Origin: Pseudonocardia sp. N23 | GTDB taxonomy: Bacteria; Actinomycetota; Actinomycetes; Mycobacteriales; Pseudonocardiaceae | Assembly: GCF_002583555.1 (NCBI RefSeq) | Contig: NZ_BEGX01000011.1 | Coordinates: 1 to 64,000, forward strand | DNA length: 64,000 bases | Direction: 5' to 3' | Shown here: positions 44,590 to 52,697 of the stretch, piece after piece | Layout of the letters: each line of letters begins with the position of its first letter | Numbering within the stretch: the first letter of the stretch is position 1 | Notes under the pieces: model-generated | Told to the model about the DNA's origin: nothing | The model's input: the letters and a program-made list of their open reading frames with translations, nothing else | Database searches by the model: none | Translations under genes and position numbers: made by a program

Positions 44590-45230
44590 GCAGCCTCCTG
44601 CCAACGCCCGGTCGTACCGTCGAACAGCTCGGACAGCTCGGACAGCTCGGGATGGTCGCTGTGCCGGATGATCGCCGAGCATCCGGTCCCCCGCGTTGCG
44701 CAGGATCGCGGCGACGTCGGCGACGGTCGTGTCCGCGTCGATGCCGAGCCGGTCGGAGAGGGCCGCGAGCGGTCGTCGAGGGGCACCCTCCCCGCCGACG
44801 CGACCGCCGCGGCCAGGTCGTAGTGCGCCTCGGCGACGTCGGCGGTGCACAGCGCCCTGGGTGGCCGGTGCCGCTGTCGTTGCCGTCGTAGGTGTCGCCC
44901 GGGAAGCGTCCGGACATCGGCCCGACGCCGCGCGCACCGTCGGAGGCGTTGACCGGGCAGGCACCCGGGCCGTCGGTCCACGATGCGCGCAGGGCGGTGA
45001 CGGTCGCGAGGACGCGGGTGTCGGTGACGTCGAGGCCCCCTGGACGGCTGCCATGACGCTCGCGATGGTGGGTTCCGTAGCCGTCCTGGTGTCGCCGACC
45101 ATCGAGATCAGGTTGCTGCCTGCGGCGTCCCGCTGGTCGTCGTCGGCGACGACGCCGGTGAGGCCACGGATCGCCGCGTCGAGGGCCGCGGTGTCGGCCG
45201 GGGCGAACTCGCTCCTCGAATCGTCGCACT
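44590..45230 (-). pseudogene. GH15 glucoamylase, heavily decayed fragment
   Basis: Pieces in all three leftward frames line up in order with a secreted fungal-type glucan 1,4-alpha-glucosidase: AAIRGLTGVVADDD, TRVLATVTALRASW, NASDGARGVGPMSGRFPGDT with YDGND, ALCTADVAEAHYDLAAAVAS, LSDRLGIDADTTVADVAAIL with RNAGDRML, then IRHSDHPELSELSELFDGTT. At least four frameshifts and the loss of most of the N-terminal half mean it cannot be functional. A 9-bp unit (CAGCTCGGA) is repeated three times near 44630. Confidence 0.7.
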
Positions 45231-45327
45231 GCCCGCAGTCCCGCGTCGTGGGCGCCCGCCGTCCACGCGGACCGGCCGGAGCCAGTACCCGGTCCCACGT
45301 GCTTCGCGCCCGGCCTTTACTCAAGGT

Positions 45328-45343
45328 TTACCCTTTCGGGTAA
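45328..45343. promoter_or_regulatory. TTACCC inverted repeat upstream of the acetyltransferase
   Basis: TTACCC and GGGTAA pair around TTTC, about 100 bp before the rightward gene, in a small AT-rich patch. Either an operator or the end of a short transcript. Confidence 0.3.
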
Positions 45344-45440
45344 CGTCGGTGTGACGTGAGTCCCTGATCCCCCGACCTCTCCGACCCTCGTCGGCGCCTG
45401 CCTCCCCCGGGTGCCGCTCCCCCACCACCGAGGAACCCGC

Positions 45441-46706
45441 GTGCCCGCAGTACACAGCCATCCCGTCGTCACCCCCGACCTCGCCGCCGAATGGGACGCC
45501 CTCGTCGACCGCGTCGGCGCGACCCCGTTCCACCGGCCCGGCTGGTTCTCCGCCTGGTGGGACGCCTTCGGTGCGGGCACCCGCCGCATCGTCACCGTGC
45601 GGCGCGGCGACGAGCTCGTCGCCGTCCTGCCCCTCGCCGAGAGTGCCCACGGGATCGTGCGCGGGCCGACGAACTGGCACAGCTTCGTGTTCGGCCCCGT
45701 CGCCACCGATGTGGACGCCCACCTCATCTTGCTCGACCACGTCGTGACGACGGGTCGCCGCATCGAGCTCAGCCATCTCCCTGTGGCGGTGACCGAGTCG
45801 ACCAGCCGGGCCGTCGAGCGGCACCGCGCCCATGTCCGGACCTCGGTCGTGCAGCGGTCCCCCTACGTGCCGGGCGACGTGTCGTTCGACGCCTACGTCG
45901 CGCGGCGGGAGGCCCGCCGGGTCCGCCAGCTGCAGCGCAACCGTCGCAAGCTGGAGGCACTCGGGGAGGTGCGCTACGTCCCGGACAACCGGCCCGGCGA
46001 TCTCGGCGCGGCCGTCGAACGGTTCCTCGCGATCGAGGCGAGCGGATGGAAGGGCGAGTCCGGGACCGCGATCCTGTCCGACGACCGGTCCCGCGCCTTC
46101 TACGCGGGGATCAGTGCGTGGGCGGGTGCGGCCGGGATGCTGCGGGTGCCGTTCCTGGAGGTCGGCGGGTGGGCCGTCGCGGGCGAGCTGTGCCTCGAGG
46201 ACGACCGCGCGACCTACCCGCTCAAGGCGAGCTACGGGCCGGAGCACCGGCGGTTCTCGCCGGGGCTGATCCTGTTGTTCGAGCAGATCCGCCGGTCGGT
46301 GGAGAGCGGGCGCAGCTACGAGTTCATGGGGTCGGCCGAGCCGTACAAGATGCGCTGGGCCGACCACGTGCGCGACATCCACCGGCTCGACATCTACCCG
46401 GCGACGGTTCCCGGCCGCGCGACGCTGCTGGCCGACGCGGGCGTCCGCACCGCGCGGCGTGGCGCCGCCCGAGCCCGAGTACTGGCGGCCGACGTGCGCG
46501 ACCGGGCACGCACGGCTCTGGCCACCCGCGCCCGCCCGGACACCGGCCCTTCCCCGCTGCCGGTGCAGCGCGACGCCGTGGAGGCGACGACCGGTGCGCC
46601 GGTCGTGCGCCCGGTTCAGGCGCCGGCGAACGCGGCCCGGAAGCCGGCGAGCGCCTTCTCCGGATCGCCGGAGGCCCAGCCCTCGAGGGCCACGACGCCG
46701 TCGTAG
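45441..46706 (+). CDS. GNAT-fold BioF2-like acetyltransferase (CelD/BcsL type)
   Basis: A 421-residue protein of the BioF2-like/CelD acetyltransferase group found with polysaccharide or cell-envelope genes. DALVDRVGATPFHRPGWFSA begins the first GNAT-like domain. VRQLQRNRRKLEALGEVRY leads into the second, which ends YPLKASYGPEHRRFSPGLIL and EFMGSAEPYKMRWA. GTG 45441 has GAGGA six bases upstream. The low-complexity tail of about 80 residues is Ala/Arg-rich, and its last 91 bp overlap the convergent isomerase gene, which is unusual. Confidence 0.72.
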   Translation: MPAVHSHPVVTPDLAAEWDALVDRVGATPFHRPGWFSAWWDAFGAGTRRIVTVRRGDELVAVLPLAESAHGIVRGPTNWHSFVFGPVATDVDAHLILLDHVVTTGRRIELSHLPVAVTESTSRAVERHRAHVRTSVVQRSPYVPGDVSFDAYVARREARRVRQLQRNRRKLEALGEVRYVPDNRPGDLGAAVERFLAIEASGWKGESGTAILSDDRSRAFYAGISAWAGAAGMLRVPFLEVGGWAVAGELCLEDDRATYPLKASYGPEHRRFSPGLILLFEQIRRSVESGRSYEFMGSAEPYKMRWADHVRDIHRLDIYPATVPGRATLLADAGVRTARRGAARARVLAADVRDRARTALATRARPDTGPSPLPVQRDAVEATTGAPVVRPVQAPANAARKPASAFSGSPEAQPSRATTPS

Positions 46707-47395
46707 CCGAGCCGGCGCAGCGCGGCCGCGACCGCCGGGTAGCGGATCTCGCCGGTGCCCGGCTCGCAGCGGCCGGGCACGTCGGCGACCTGGATCTCCC
46801 CGACCGCGGACAGCGTCTGTCCCAGCAGCGCGATGAGGTTCCCCTCGCCGATCTGGGCGTGGTAGAGGTCGAGGTTCATCCGCAGATGCGGGCTTCCGAC
46901 GGCCTCGACCAGCGCGAACGTGTCGGCGGCGCGGGCGAACGGCGTGCCGGGATGGTCGACCGCGGTGTTGAGGTTCTCCAGCGTGAACACCCGGCCGGCC
47001 TTCTCGCCCAGCTCGGCGAGCCGGGCCAGGGTGCGGACGGCGGTGAGCCACATCGCCGGGGTCGTGACCTCGGTGGGCCGCACCGGCAGGCCGCGCGGGT
47101 CGAGCCCGGTGCCGTGGACGTTGAGCCGCGGGCAGCCGAGCCGGTCGGCGGCGACGAGCGCGTCCGCGGCGGTGCGCACCAGCTCGTCGGCGCCGTCGGG
47201 GTCGGTCAGGGTGCCGGTCACGTACCCGGTCATCGACGAGAAGGTCGCGCCGGTGGCGGCAAGGGCGCCGAGGTCCTTGGCGGTCCAGTCCCAGATCTCG
47301 ACCTCGAAGCCGAGGTCGTCGATCCGCCGGACCCGGTCGACGAACGGAAGGTCGAGGAAGAGCATCTCCGCGCAGGCGGCGAGCCGGTAGCTCAT
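46616..47395 (-). CDS. Hydroxypyruvate-isomerase-like sugar isomerase
   Basis: A 259-residue xylose-isomerase-like TIM barrel. RLAACAEMLFLDLPFVDRVR is the N-terminal strand of the Hyi group, FTLENLN the metal-binding Glu strand, NLDLYHAQIGEGN the Asp-His motif, and ADVPGRCEPGTGEI the third metal region. The start overlaps the Gfo/Idh stop, forming a two-gene operon. Hydroxypyruvate or a related keto-sugar is the likely substrate. Confidence 0.83.
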   Translation of the reverse strand: MSYRLAACAEMLFLDLPFVDRVRRIDDLGFEVEIWDWTAKDLGALAATGATFSSMTGYVTGTLTDPDGADELVRTAADALVAADRLGCPRLNVHGTGLDPRGLPVRPTEVTTPAMWLTAVRTLARLAELGEKAGRVFTLENLNTAVDHPGTPFARAADTFALVEAVGSPHLRMNLDLYHAQIGEGNLIALLGQTLSAVGEIQVADVPGRCEPGTGEIRYPAVAAALRRLGYDGVVALEGWASGDPEKALAGFRAAFAGA

Positions 47396-48438
47396 GCCGG
47401 CACCCCCACGGACGGCACGGCCGGGACGCGCACCGGGGACCCTTCGCGGACGGACTCGGCGGCCGCGAGCGCGATGGCCAGCGCCGCGGCGGCGTCGTCA
47501 CCGCCGGGGAGCCCGCCGGGACGGCCGCCCGTGAGTGCCGGGTCGGCGCCGCTGGCCACGGCGTCGACGAACGCGGTGAGCTCGGCGGTGTAGGCGTCGC
47601 GGAAGAGGTCCTGGTCGTAGCGGACGGTGGCGGCGGAGAGGCCCGCCGCGCCGTGGACGACGAGGCCGTCGGCGCGGGTGCTGCCCATGCTCAGCATGCC
47701 GCCGGGGCCGAACCACTCGGCGCGGACGTCGTAGCCGTGGGCGGCCTGGAAGCAGGCCTCGGCGATGCCGGTGGCGCCGTTGTCGAACCGGACGGTGAGG
47801 ACGGCGGTGTCGAGCAGTCCGCGGTCGCGCCAGTCGGGGCGGACGAGGGCGTCGGCGGTCGCGTACACCTCGACGGCGGTGGCACCGGGGTTGAGGAACC
47901 GCAGTGTGTCGAGGTCGTGGATCAGGGTCTCGCGGAAGATCGTGCCGGGCGCGACGCGGGCGGGGTCGAAGCCGCCGGGGTCGCGGGTGAGCGAGCGGAT
48001 GGTGCGTGCTGCACCGAGTCCGCCGGCGTCGATCAGGGCGCGGGCGGCGCGCCAGTCGGCGGCGAAGCGGCGGTTGAACCCGACCTGCAGGACGATCCCG
48101 GCGGCGCGGGCGGCCTCGCTCGCGCGGACGGCGTCGGCGACCTCCATGGCCATCGGCTTCTCGCAGAAGACGTGCGTGCCGGAGGTGGTGGCTGCGACGA
48201 CGAGGTCGGCATGGAACCGGGCGGGCGCGGCGATGACGACGGCGTCGACACCTCGGTCGGCGAGGACGGCGGCGGGATCGGTGGTGGCGGCGGCCCCGAG
48301 CCGCGACGCCAGCGCGTCGGCGGCGCCGGGCTCGGGATCGGCGACGACGACGAGCTGCGCCCCGGGCACCCGCCGGGCAATCGTCTCGCCGTGGAAGGCC
48401 CCCATCCGTCCGGACCCGATCAGTGCCACCCGCGTCAT
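47392..48438 (-). CDS. Gfo/Idh/MocA-family NAD(P)-dependent dehydrogenase
   Basis: A 348-residue sugar or cyclitol dehydrogenase. VALIGSGRMGAFHGETIARR is the Rossmann start, HVFCEKPMAMEV contains the EKP catalytic-Lys motif, VGFNRRFAADW is the inositol-dehydrogenase-like signature, and RETLIHDLDTLRFL holds the active-site His. Likely oxidises an inositol-like sugar. Divergent from a LacI-type gene, with two operators in the gap. Confidence 0.85.
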   Translation of the reverse strand: MTRVALIGSGRMGAFHGETIARRVPGAQLVVVADPEPGAADALASRLGAAATTDPAAVLADRGVDAVVIAAPARFHADLVVAATTSGTHVFCEKPMAMEVADAVRASEAARAAGIVLQVGFNRRFAADWRAARALIDAGGLGAARTIRSLTRDPGGFDPARVAPGTIFRETLIHDLDTLRFLNPGATAVEVYATADALVRPDWRDRGLLDTAVLTVRFDNGATGIAEACFQAAHGYDVRAEWFGPGGMLSMGSTRADGLVVHGAAGLSAATVRYDQDLFRDAYTAELTAFVDAVASGADPALTGGRPGGLPGGDDAAAALAIALAAAESVREGSPVRVPAVPSVGVPA

Positions 48439-48449
48439 CGCAGTCCCAT

Positions 48450-48526
48450 CTAGAGCGCTCTAGTTGGCGTCGAGTGTGGGCGTCGGGTCGCGGCGACGTC
48501 AAGAGCTCCGCACTAGAGCGCTCCAG
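48450..48526. promoter_or_regulatory. Two LacI-type operators between the dehydrogenase and lacI
   Basis: CTAGAGCGCTCTAG (48450-48463) is a perfect palindrome with the central CG typical of LacI-family sites. CTAGAGCGCTCCAG (48513-48526) differs at one base. Centres are 63 bp apart, six helical turns, which would suit looping. Confidence 0.75.
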
Positions 48527-48539
48527 TAGCGTTGCCCGC

Positions 48540-49550
48540 ATGAACCGCCGGCCCACGCTCGAGGACGTCGCCGCCCGCGCGGGCGTCTCGCGGGCGCTGG
48601 TGTCGATCGTGATCCGCGACGCCCCCGGCGCCGGGGTGCAGACCCGGGCCCGGGTGCTCGCCGCGGCCGACGAGCTCGGCTACCGCCCGGACGCCCGCGC
48701 CCGCATGCTCGGCCGCTCCCGCACCCGGCTGGTCGGCGTCTCGTTCGGCGTGGCGCACGCGTTCCACGGCGACCTCGTCGACGGTCTGTACGTCGCCGCC
48801 CGCGACGCCGGCTACGAGCTCGCCCTCTCCGCCGCCACCGCGCGCCGGGGCGAGGCCGAGGCGCTGGCCGGGCTGGAACAGGACCGGTGCGAGGGCCTCG
48901 TCCTGCTCGGCCCGCAGCTGCCCACTGCCCGGCTGGTCGCCGCGGCGCAGCACCTACCGGTCGTCGTCGTCGCACGGGCGGTGCGCAGCAGGGCGATCGA
49001 CGTCGTGCGCACCGACGACGCCGCCGGCCTGCACCTGACCGTCGACCATCTCACCGGCCTCGGGCACCGGCGGATCGCGCACGTCGACGGTGGGTCCGCG
49101 CCCGGCGCCGCCGACCGCCGCCGCGGCTACGCCGAGGCCATGGCCCGCCACGGCCTCACCGCCCACACGTGCGTCGTGCCCGGCGGCCTCACCGAGGACG
49201 ACGGGGCCGCCGCCGCGGACGCGCTGCTCGCACTGCCCCGCCGGCCGACCGCTGTCGCCGCCTTCAACGACCGCTGCGCCACCGGCCTGCTCGACCGGTT
49301 CCGCCGCGCGCGCGTCGACGTGCCGGGCGAGGTCTCGGTGGTCGGATTCGACGACAGCCGGCTGGCCCGGCTCTCGCACGTCGACCTGACGACGGTCGCC
49401 CAGGACGGCGACGGTCTCGCCGCGCTCGCGCTCGGCCGGGTGATCGCCCGCCTCGACGGCGCGCCGGTCGACCGCCGGGAGGTCGTGCTGCCACCGCGGC
49501 TCGTCGTCCGTGGCACAACTGCGCAGGCAAGACTGGACAGTCTGGACTGA
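48540..49550 (+). CDS. LacI-family transcriptional regulator
   Basis: A 336-residue LacI/GalR regulator. PTLEDVAARAGVSRALVSIV is the helix-turn-helix, and ARARMLGRSRTRLVGV the hinge region. The sugar-binding domain ends EVSVVGFDDSRLARLSHVDL. ATG 48540 lies 14 bp past the second operator. It probably represses the Gfo/Idh-isomerase operon and itself until the sugar is present. Confidence 0.87.
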   Translation: MNRRPTLEDVAARAGVSRALVSIVIRDAPGAGVQTRARVLAAADELGYRPDARARMLGRSRTRLVGVSFGVAHAFHGDLVDGLYVAARDAGYELALSAATARRGEAEALAGLEQDRCEGLVLLGPQLPTARLVAAAQHLPVVVVARAVRSRAIDVVRTDDAAGLHLTVDHLTGLGHRRIAHVDGGSAPGAADRRRGYAEAMARHGLTAHTCVVPGGLTEDDGAAAADALLALPRRPTAVAAFNDRCATGLLDRFRRARVDVPGEVSVVGFDDSRLARLSHVDLTTVAQDGDGLAALALGRVIARLDGAPVDRREVVLPPRLVVRGTTAQARLDSLD

Positions 49551-49562
49551 AGAACTTACGGT
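49530..49562 (+). promoter_or_regulatory. Promoter and palindrome for the marR-DHA2 operon inside lacI end
   Basis: -35 TGGACA (49534-49539) and -10 TACGGT (49557-49562) are 17 bp apart. AGACTG-GA-CAGTCT (49530-49543) is a perfect 6-2-6 palindrome over the -35 box. GTG 49570 lies 8 bp past the -10 box, implying a leaderless message. Confidence 0.6.
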
Positions 49563-49569
49563 CGGTGTC

Positions 49570-50010
49570 GTGCCTGCCGTGCTGTCCGAGTCCGCCACCC
49601 ACGCCGCACGCGACGTCCGCGTCCTCGTCGGCCGGCTGCGGCGGCGCCTCCGCCAGACCTACGGCGATCTCGACCTCACGCCCTCGCAGACCTCCGCGCT
49701 CAGCCGCATCGGCCGCGAAGGCCCCCTCTCGGCGAGCGACCTCGCGGCCGCCGAACGCGTCCGCCCGCAGTCGATCGCCGCGACCCTCGCCGTCCTGGAG
49801 GAGCGCGGTCTCGTCGAGCGCCGCCCCGACCCCGGCGACGGCCGCCGCCGCCTCCTCCTCCTCACCCCCGCCGGTACCGCCCTGCTCGACAACGGCCGCC
49901 GCGCGGGTGAGGAATGGCTGGCCAGGGCCCTGCAGGAGCGGCTCACCGACGCCGAGCGACGCACCGTCGTCGAGGCCATGGCCCTGCTCGACCGGGTCAT
50001 CTCGCCGTGA
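49570..50010 (+). CDS. MarR-family regulator
   Basis: A 146-residue MarR protein. DLTPSQTSALSRIGREG leads to the winged helix LSASDLAAAERVRPQSIAAT, with wing RPDPGDGRRRLLLLT. GTG 49570 is chosen from promoter position and homology. Its stop overlaps the start of a DHA2 transporter, so it is likely the transporter's repressor. Confidence 0.82.
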   Translation: MPAVLSESATHAARDVRVLVGRLRRRLRQTYGDLDLTPSQTSALSRIGREGPLSASDLAAAERVRPQSIAATLAVLEERGLVERRPDPGDGRRRLLLLTPAGTALLDNGRRAGEEWLARALQERLTDAERRTVVEAMALLDRVISP

Positions 50011-51380
50011 GCCGCAACCGCGCCACGGAGGCGTTCGACCGCAGGCTGATCGCGCCGATGATGCTCGGCGCCACGCTCAACCCGGTCAACACGTCGATGA
50101 TCGCGGTCTCGCTCGTCCCGATCGGGCTCGCCTTCGGGGCGCCCCCTGCCGAGACGGCGTGGCTGGTGTCGGGACTGTACCTGGCGACGGCGGTCGGGCA
50201 GCCCGTCGTCGGCCGGCTCGTCGACGTCCACGGCCCGCGCCGGCTCTACCTCGCCGGCACCGCACTCGCCGGTCTGGCCGGGATCCTCGGCATGCTCGCC
50301 CCGTCGCTGTGGGTGCTCGTGATCGCGCGCGTCCTGCTCGGATTCGGCACCTGCGCCGGCTACCCCGCCGCGATGTACATGATCCGCAGCGAGAGCCGGC
50401 GCACCGGGCAGGGCAGCCCCGCGAGCGTCCTCGCGCTGCTGGCAATCGCGAGCCAGACCGTCGCCGCCGTCGGCCCGACGATCGCCGGGGTGCTCGTCGG
50501 TCTCGGGGGCTGGCGCACCGTGTTCGCCGTCAACGTGCCGCTGGCCGTCGCCTGTATCGTGCTCGGCGCCCTGCGGCTGCCCCGCCACCCCGCTCCCGAC
50601 GCGACCGCGCCGCGCCCCCGGATCGACCTGCTCGGGATCGCGCTGTTCACCCTCACGCTGACGACACTGCTGCTGTTCCTCATGTCGCCGTCGGCAGGCC
50701 ACTGGTACCTGGTGCTCGTCGCCGCCGCGGCGGCCGGGGCCTTCGCGCTGCGCGAGCTGCGCTCCGGGAGTCCCTTCGTCGACCTGCGGGTCCTCGGTGG
50801 CAACCCCGCCCTGCTCGCGACGTTCGTGCGCGCCCTGTTGACCTTCACGATCGGCTATGCCGTCATCTACGGCTACACGCAGTGGTTGCAGGAGACGCGC
50901 GGGCTCAGCCCGACCCAGGCGGGGCTCGTCCTGCTCCCCATGTTCCTGACGACGATCGTCGTCACCGCGCTGACCGGCCGCCACGGGGTGGTGCGCGCGA
51001 AGCTGGTCGTCGCCGCCGTGGCGCAGGTCGTGCAGGTCGCGCTGTTCCTGGTGCTCGACGTCCGGAGCGGAGTCTGGCTGCTCGTGCTGATCTCCGTCGC
51101 GGGCGGGGTCGCGACGGGGCTGGGCAGCCTGGGCAACCAGAACGCGGTCTACCACCAGGCCGCCCCGGAGCGGACGGCGTCGTCCGCCGGGCTGCTGCGG
51201 ACCTTCTCCTACCTCGGCGCGATCGTCGCCGCCTCGGCCACCGGCGGTTTCTTCGCCGACGGCGCCGACACCCCGGGGCTGCACCGGATCGCGGTGTTCC
51301 TGCTGTTCGTCGGCGCGATCTGTCTCGTCGTCACGCTGCCCGACCGGTCTCTCGCCCGCGTCGGAGCGCCGAGGACCTGA
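50007..51380 (+). CDS. DHA2-type MFS transporter
   Basis: A 457-residue multidrug-type MFS carrier. RLIAPMMLGATLNPVNTSMI is an unusual N-terminal form, with Asn-Pro-Val-Asn where most pumps have Asp. GRLVDVHGPRRLYLAGTALA is motif A. RVLLGFGTCAGYPAAMYMIR and VAAVGPTIAGVLVG cover motifs B and C. GTG 50007 overlaps the marR stop. Export of a compound sensed by the MarR protein is inferred. Confidence 0.83.
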   Translation: MSRNRATEAFDRRLIAPMMLGATLNPVNTSMIAVSLVPIGLAFGAPPAETAWLVSGLYLATAVGQPVVGRLVDVHGPRRLYLAGTALAGLAGILGMLAPSLWVLVIARVLLGFGTCAGYPAAMYMIRSESRRTGQGSPASVLALLAIASQTVAAVGPTIAGVLVGLGGWRTVFAVNVPLAVACIVLGALRLPRHPAPDATAPRPRIDLLGIALFTLTLTTLLLFLMSPSAGHWYLVLVAAAAAGAFALRELRSGSPFVDLRVLGGNPALLATFVRALLTFTIGYAVIYGYTQWLQETRGLSPTQAGLVLLPMFLTTIVVTALTGRHGVVRAKLVVAAVAQVVQVALFLVLDVRSGVWLLVLISVAGGVATGLGSLGNQNAVYHQAAPERTASSAGLLRTFSYLGAIVAASATGGFFADGADTPGLHRIAVFLLFVGAICLVVTLPDRSLARVGAPRT

Positions 51381-51383
51381 GCG

Positions 51384-51800
51384 TCAGCCGGGCGTGATCA
51401 CGCCGCGGTGCGCGAGATCGTTCCAGACGTGGTGCTCGGTGATCCGCCCGTCCAGCACGCGGAACCGGTCGATGAAGCGGATGCCGTCGAAGGCGGAGCC
51501 GTCGAGCGCCTCGCCCCCGAGGGTGCCGCTGATGATCACGCACCAGCCCCGCCCGTCGGCGGCCGCCCAGGACTCCTCGCGCTCGATCTCCTTGCCGACC
51601 CGCCGGTAGTGCGAGCGCCCGTGCTCCACCTGCTCGGCGGGGCCCGCGTACTCGACGCCGCCGGGGAACACGATCGACGCCGCCGGCGCGACGAGGTCTG
51701 CGGCCTCGGCGACGCGCCCCTCCTCGCACAGGGCGAGGTAGCGCCGGGCGATGTCGGCCGCCGTGGCGCCCTCGTGCGTCGGGTGTGAAGACACGGCCAT
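51384..51800 (-). CDS. SnoaL/NTF2-like protein
   Basis: A 138-residue cone-shaped NTF2-fold protein. ADIARRYLALCEEGRVAEAA opens the fold and DRFRVLDGRITEHHVWND closes it. ATG 51800 with GAGGGGG upstream is preferred to an in-frame codon at 51866. CTGTCGACAG (51814-51823), a perfect palindrome, lies just upstream and may be an operator. Function not predictable. Confidence 0.7.
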   Translation of the reverse strand: MAVSSHPTHEGATAADIARRYLALCEEGRVAEAADLVAPAASIVFPGGVEYAGPAEQVEHGRSHYRRVGKEIEREESWAAADGRGWCVIISGTLGGEALDGSAFDGIRFIDRFRVLDGRITEHHVWNDLAHRGVITPG

Positions 51801-51895
51801 GCCGGCCCCCTCGCTGTCGACAGTTGACACGAGAGGATCGTGGTCGACGACCCGGTCCGACGTCAACGCACGACTCCTACGGCGCCCGTGAGTGG

Positions 51896-52612
51896 TCAGA
51901 CCTCGGCCCGCCAGAACGTGTAACCGCCGAGGCGGCTCTCCCCCGTCCCCAGCTGCACCACGCGCCCGAATCCGGCCTCGGCCAGCATCGCGGCGACGTC
52001 CGGGCCCTCGCCGTGACCGTGCCCGTGGCCGTGCCCGTGGCCATGGCCCCCGTGGTCGTGGCGGCCGACGTGGCCGTGCGCCGCAGCCTGCACCCGGCGC
52101 AGCGCGACCTTCGACACCATGCGCGCCAAGGGGACCGGCTCACCCCGGTCGATGTCGACGAGGTGCAGCCGCCCACCGGGGGCCAGGACCCGGCGGGCCT
52201 CCCGCAGCGCGGTGATCCGGTCGGGCGCCGCGACGTGGTGGAGCATGAACGACGACAACACCCGGTCGACGCTGCCGTCGGGGAACGGGAGCTCCTCGGC
52301 GAAGCCCACCTGCAGCGCGATGCCCGCGCCGGCCTTGCCGACCTTGCGCCGCGCCCACGCGACCGCCTCGGGGTCGGGGTCGATCCCGCTGACGACGGCC
52401 CCCGGTTCGGCATGCGCCGCGAGCAGCACGAGGTTGCCGGTGCCACAGCCGATCTCCAGCACCCGCGTCCCCGGCTCGAGCCCTGCCTCCACGAGCAGCC
52501 GCCAGTGCGCGTCGCGCGCGCCGAGGAACTTCGAGAACCGGTCGTAGAACGGCAGCAGGCGCGGGTTGACCAGCGCCGGGAGGTACTCGCGAGCGGTGGT
52601 CGTCGCAGTCAT
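51896..52612 (-). CDS. SAM-dependent methyltransferase with a His-rich loop
   Basis: A 238-residue class I methyltransferase. VLEIGCGTGNLVLLAA is the SAM-binding motif I, VSGIDPDPEAVAWAR motif post-I, and VLAPGGRLHLVDIDRG motif III region. Unusually, residues near 175-205 form a His/Gly-rich insert (HGHVGRHDHGG followed by repeated HG units) that could bind metal. Divergent from an araC gene 85 bp away. Confidence 0.8.
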   Translation of the reverse strand: MTATTTAREYLPALVNPRLLPFYDRFSKFLGARDAHWRLLVEAGLEPGTRVLEIGCGTGNLVLLAAHAEPGAVVSGIDPDPEAVAWARRKVGKAGAGIALQVGFAEELPFPDGSVDRVLSSFMLHHVAAPDRITALREARRVLAPGGRLHLVDIDRGEPVPLARMVSKVALRRVQAAAHGHVGRHDHGGHGHGHGHGHGHGEGPDVAAMLAEAGFGRVVQLGTGESRLGGYTFWRAEV

Positions 52613-52697
52613 GGTTCACTCCAGGAGACGAAGTTCGGTTGCACGATCCACTCTTGCCGAGCTTTGATCTGGGGACAAGCGACGAACTGCGGGCATC

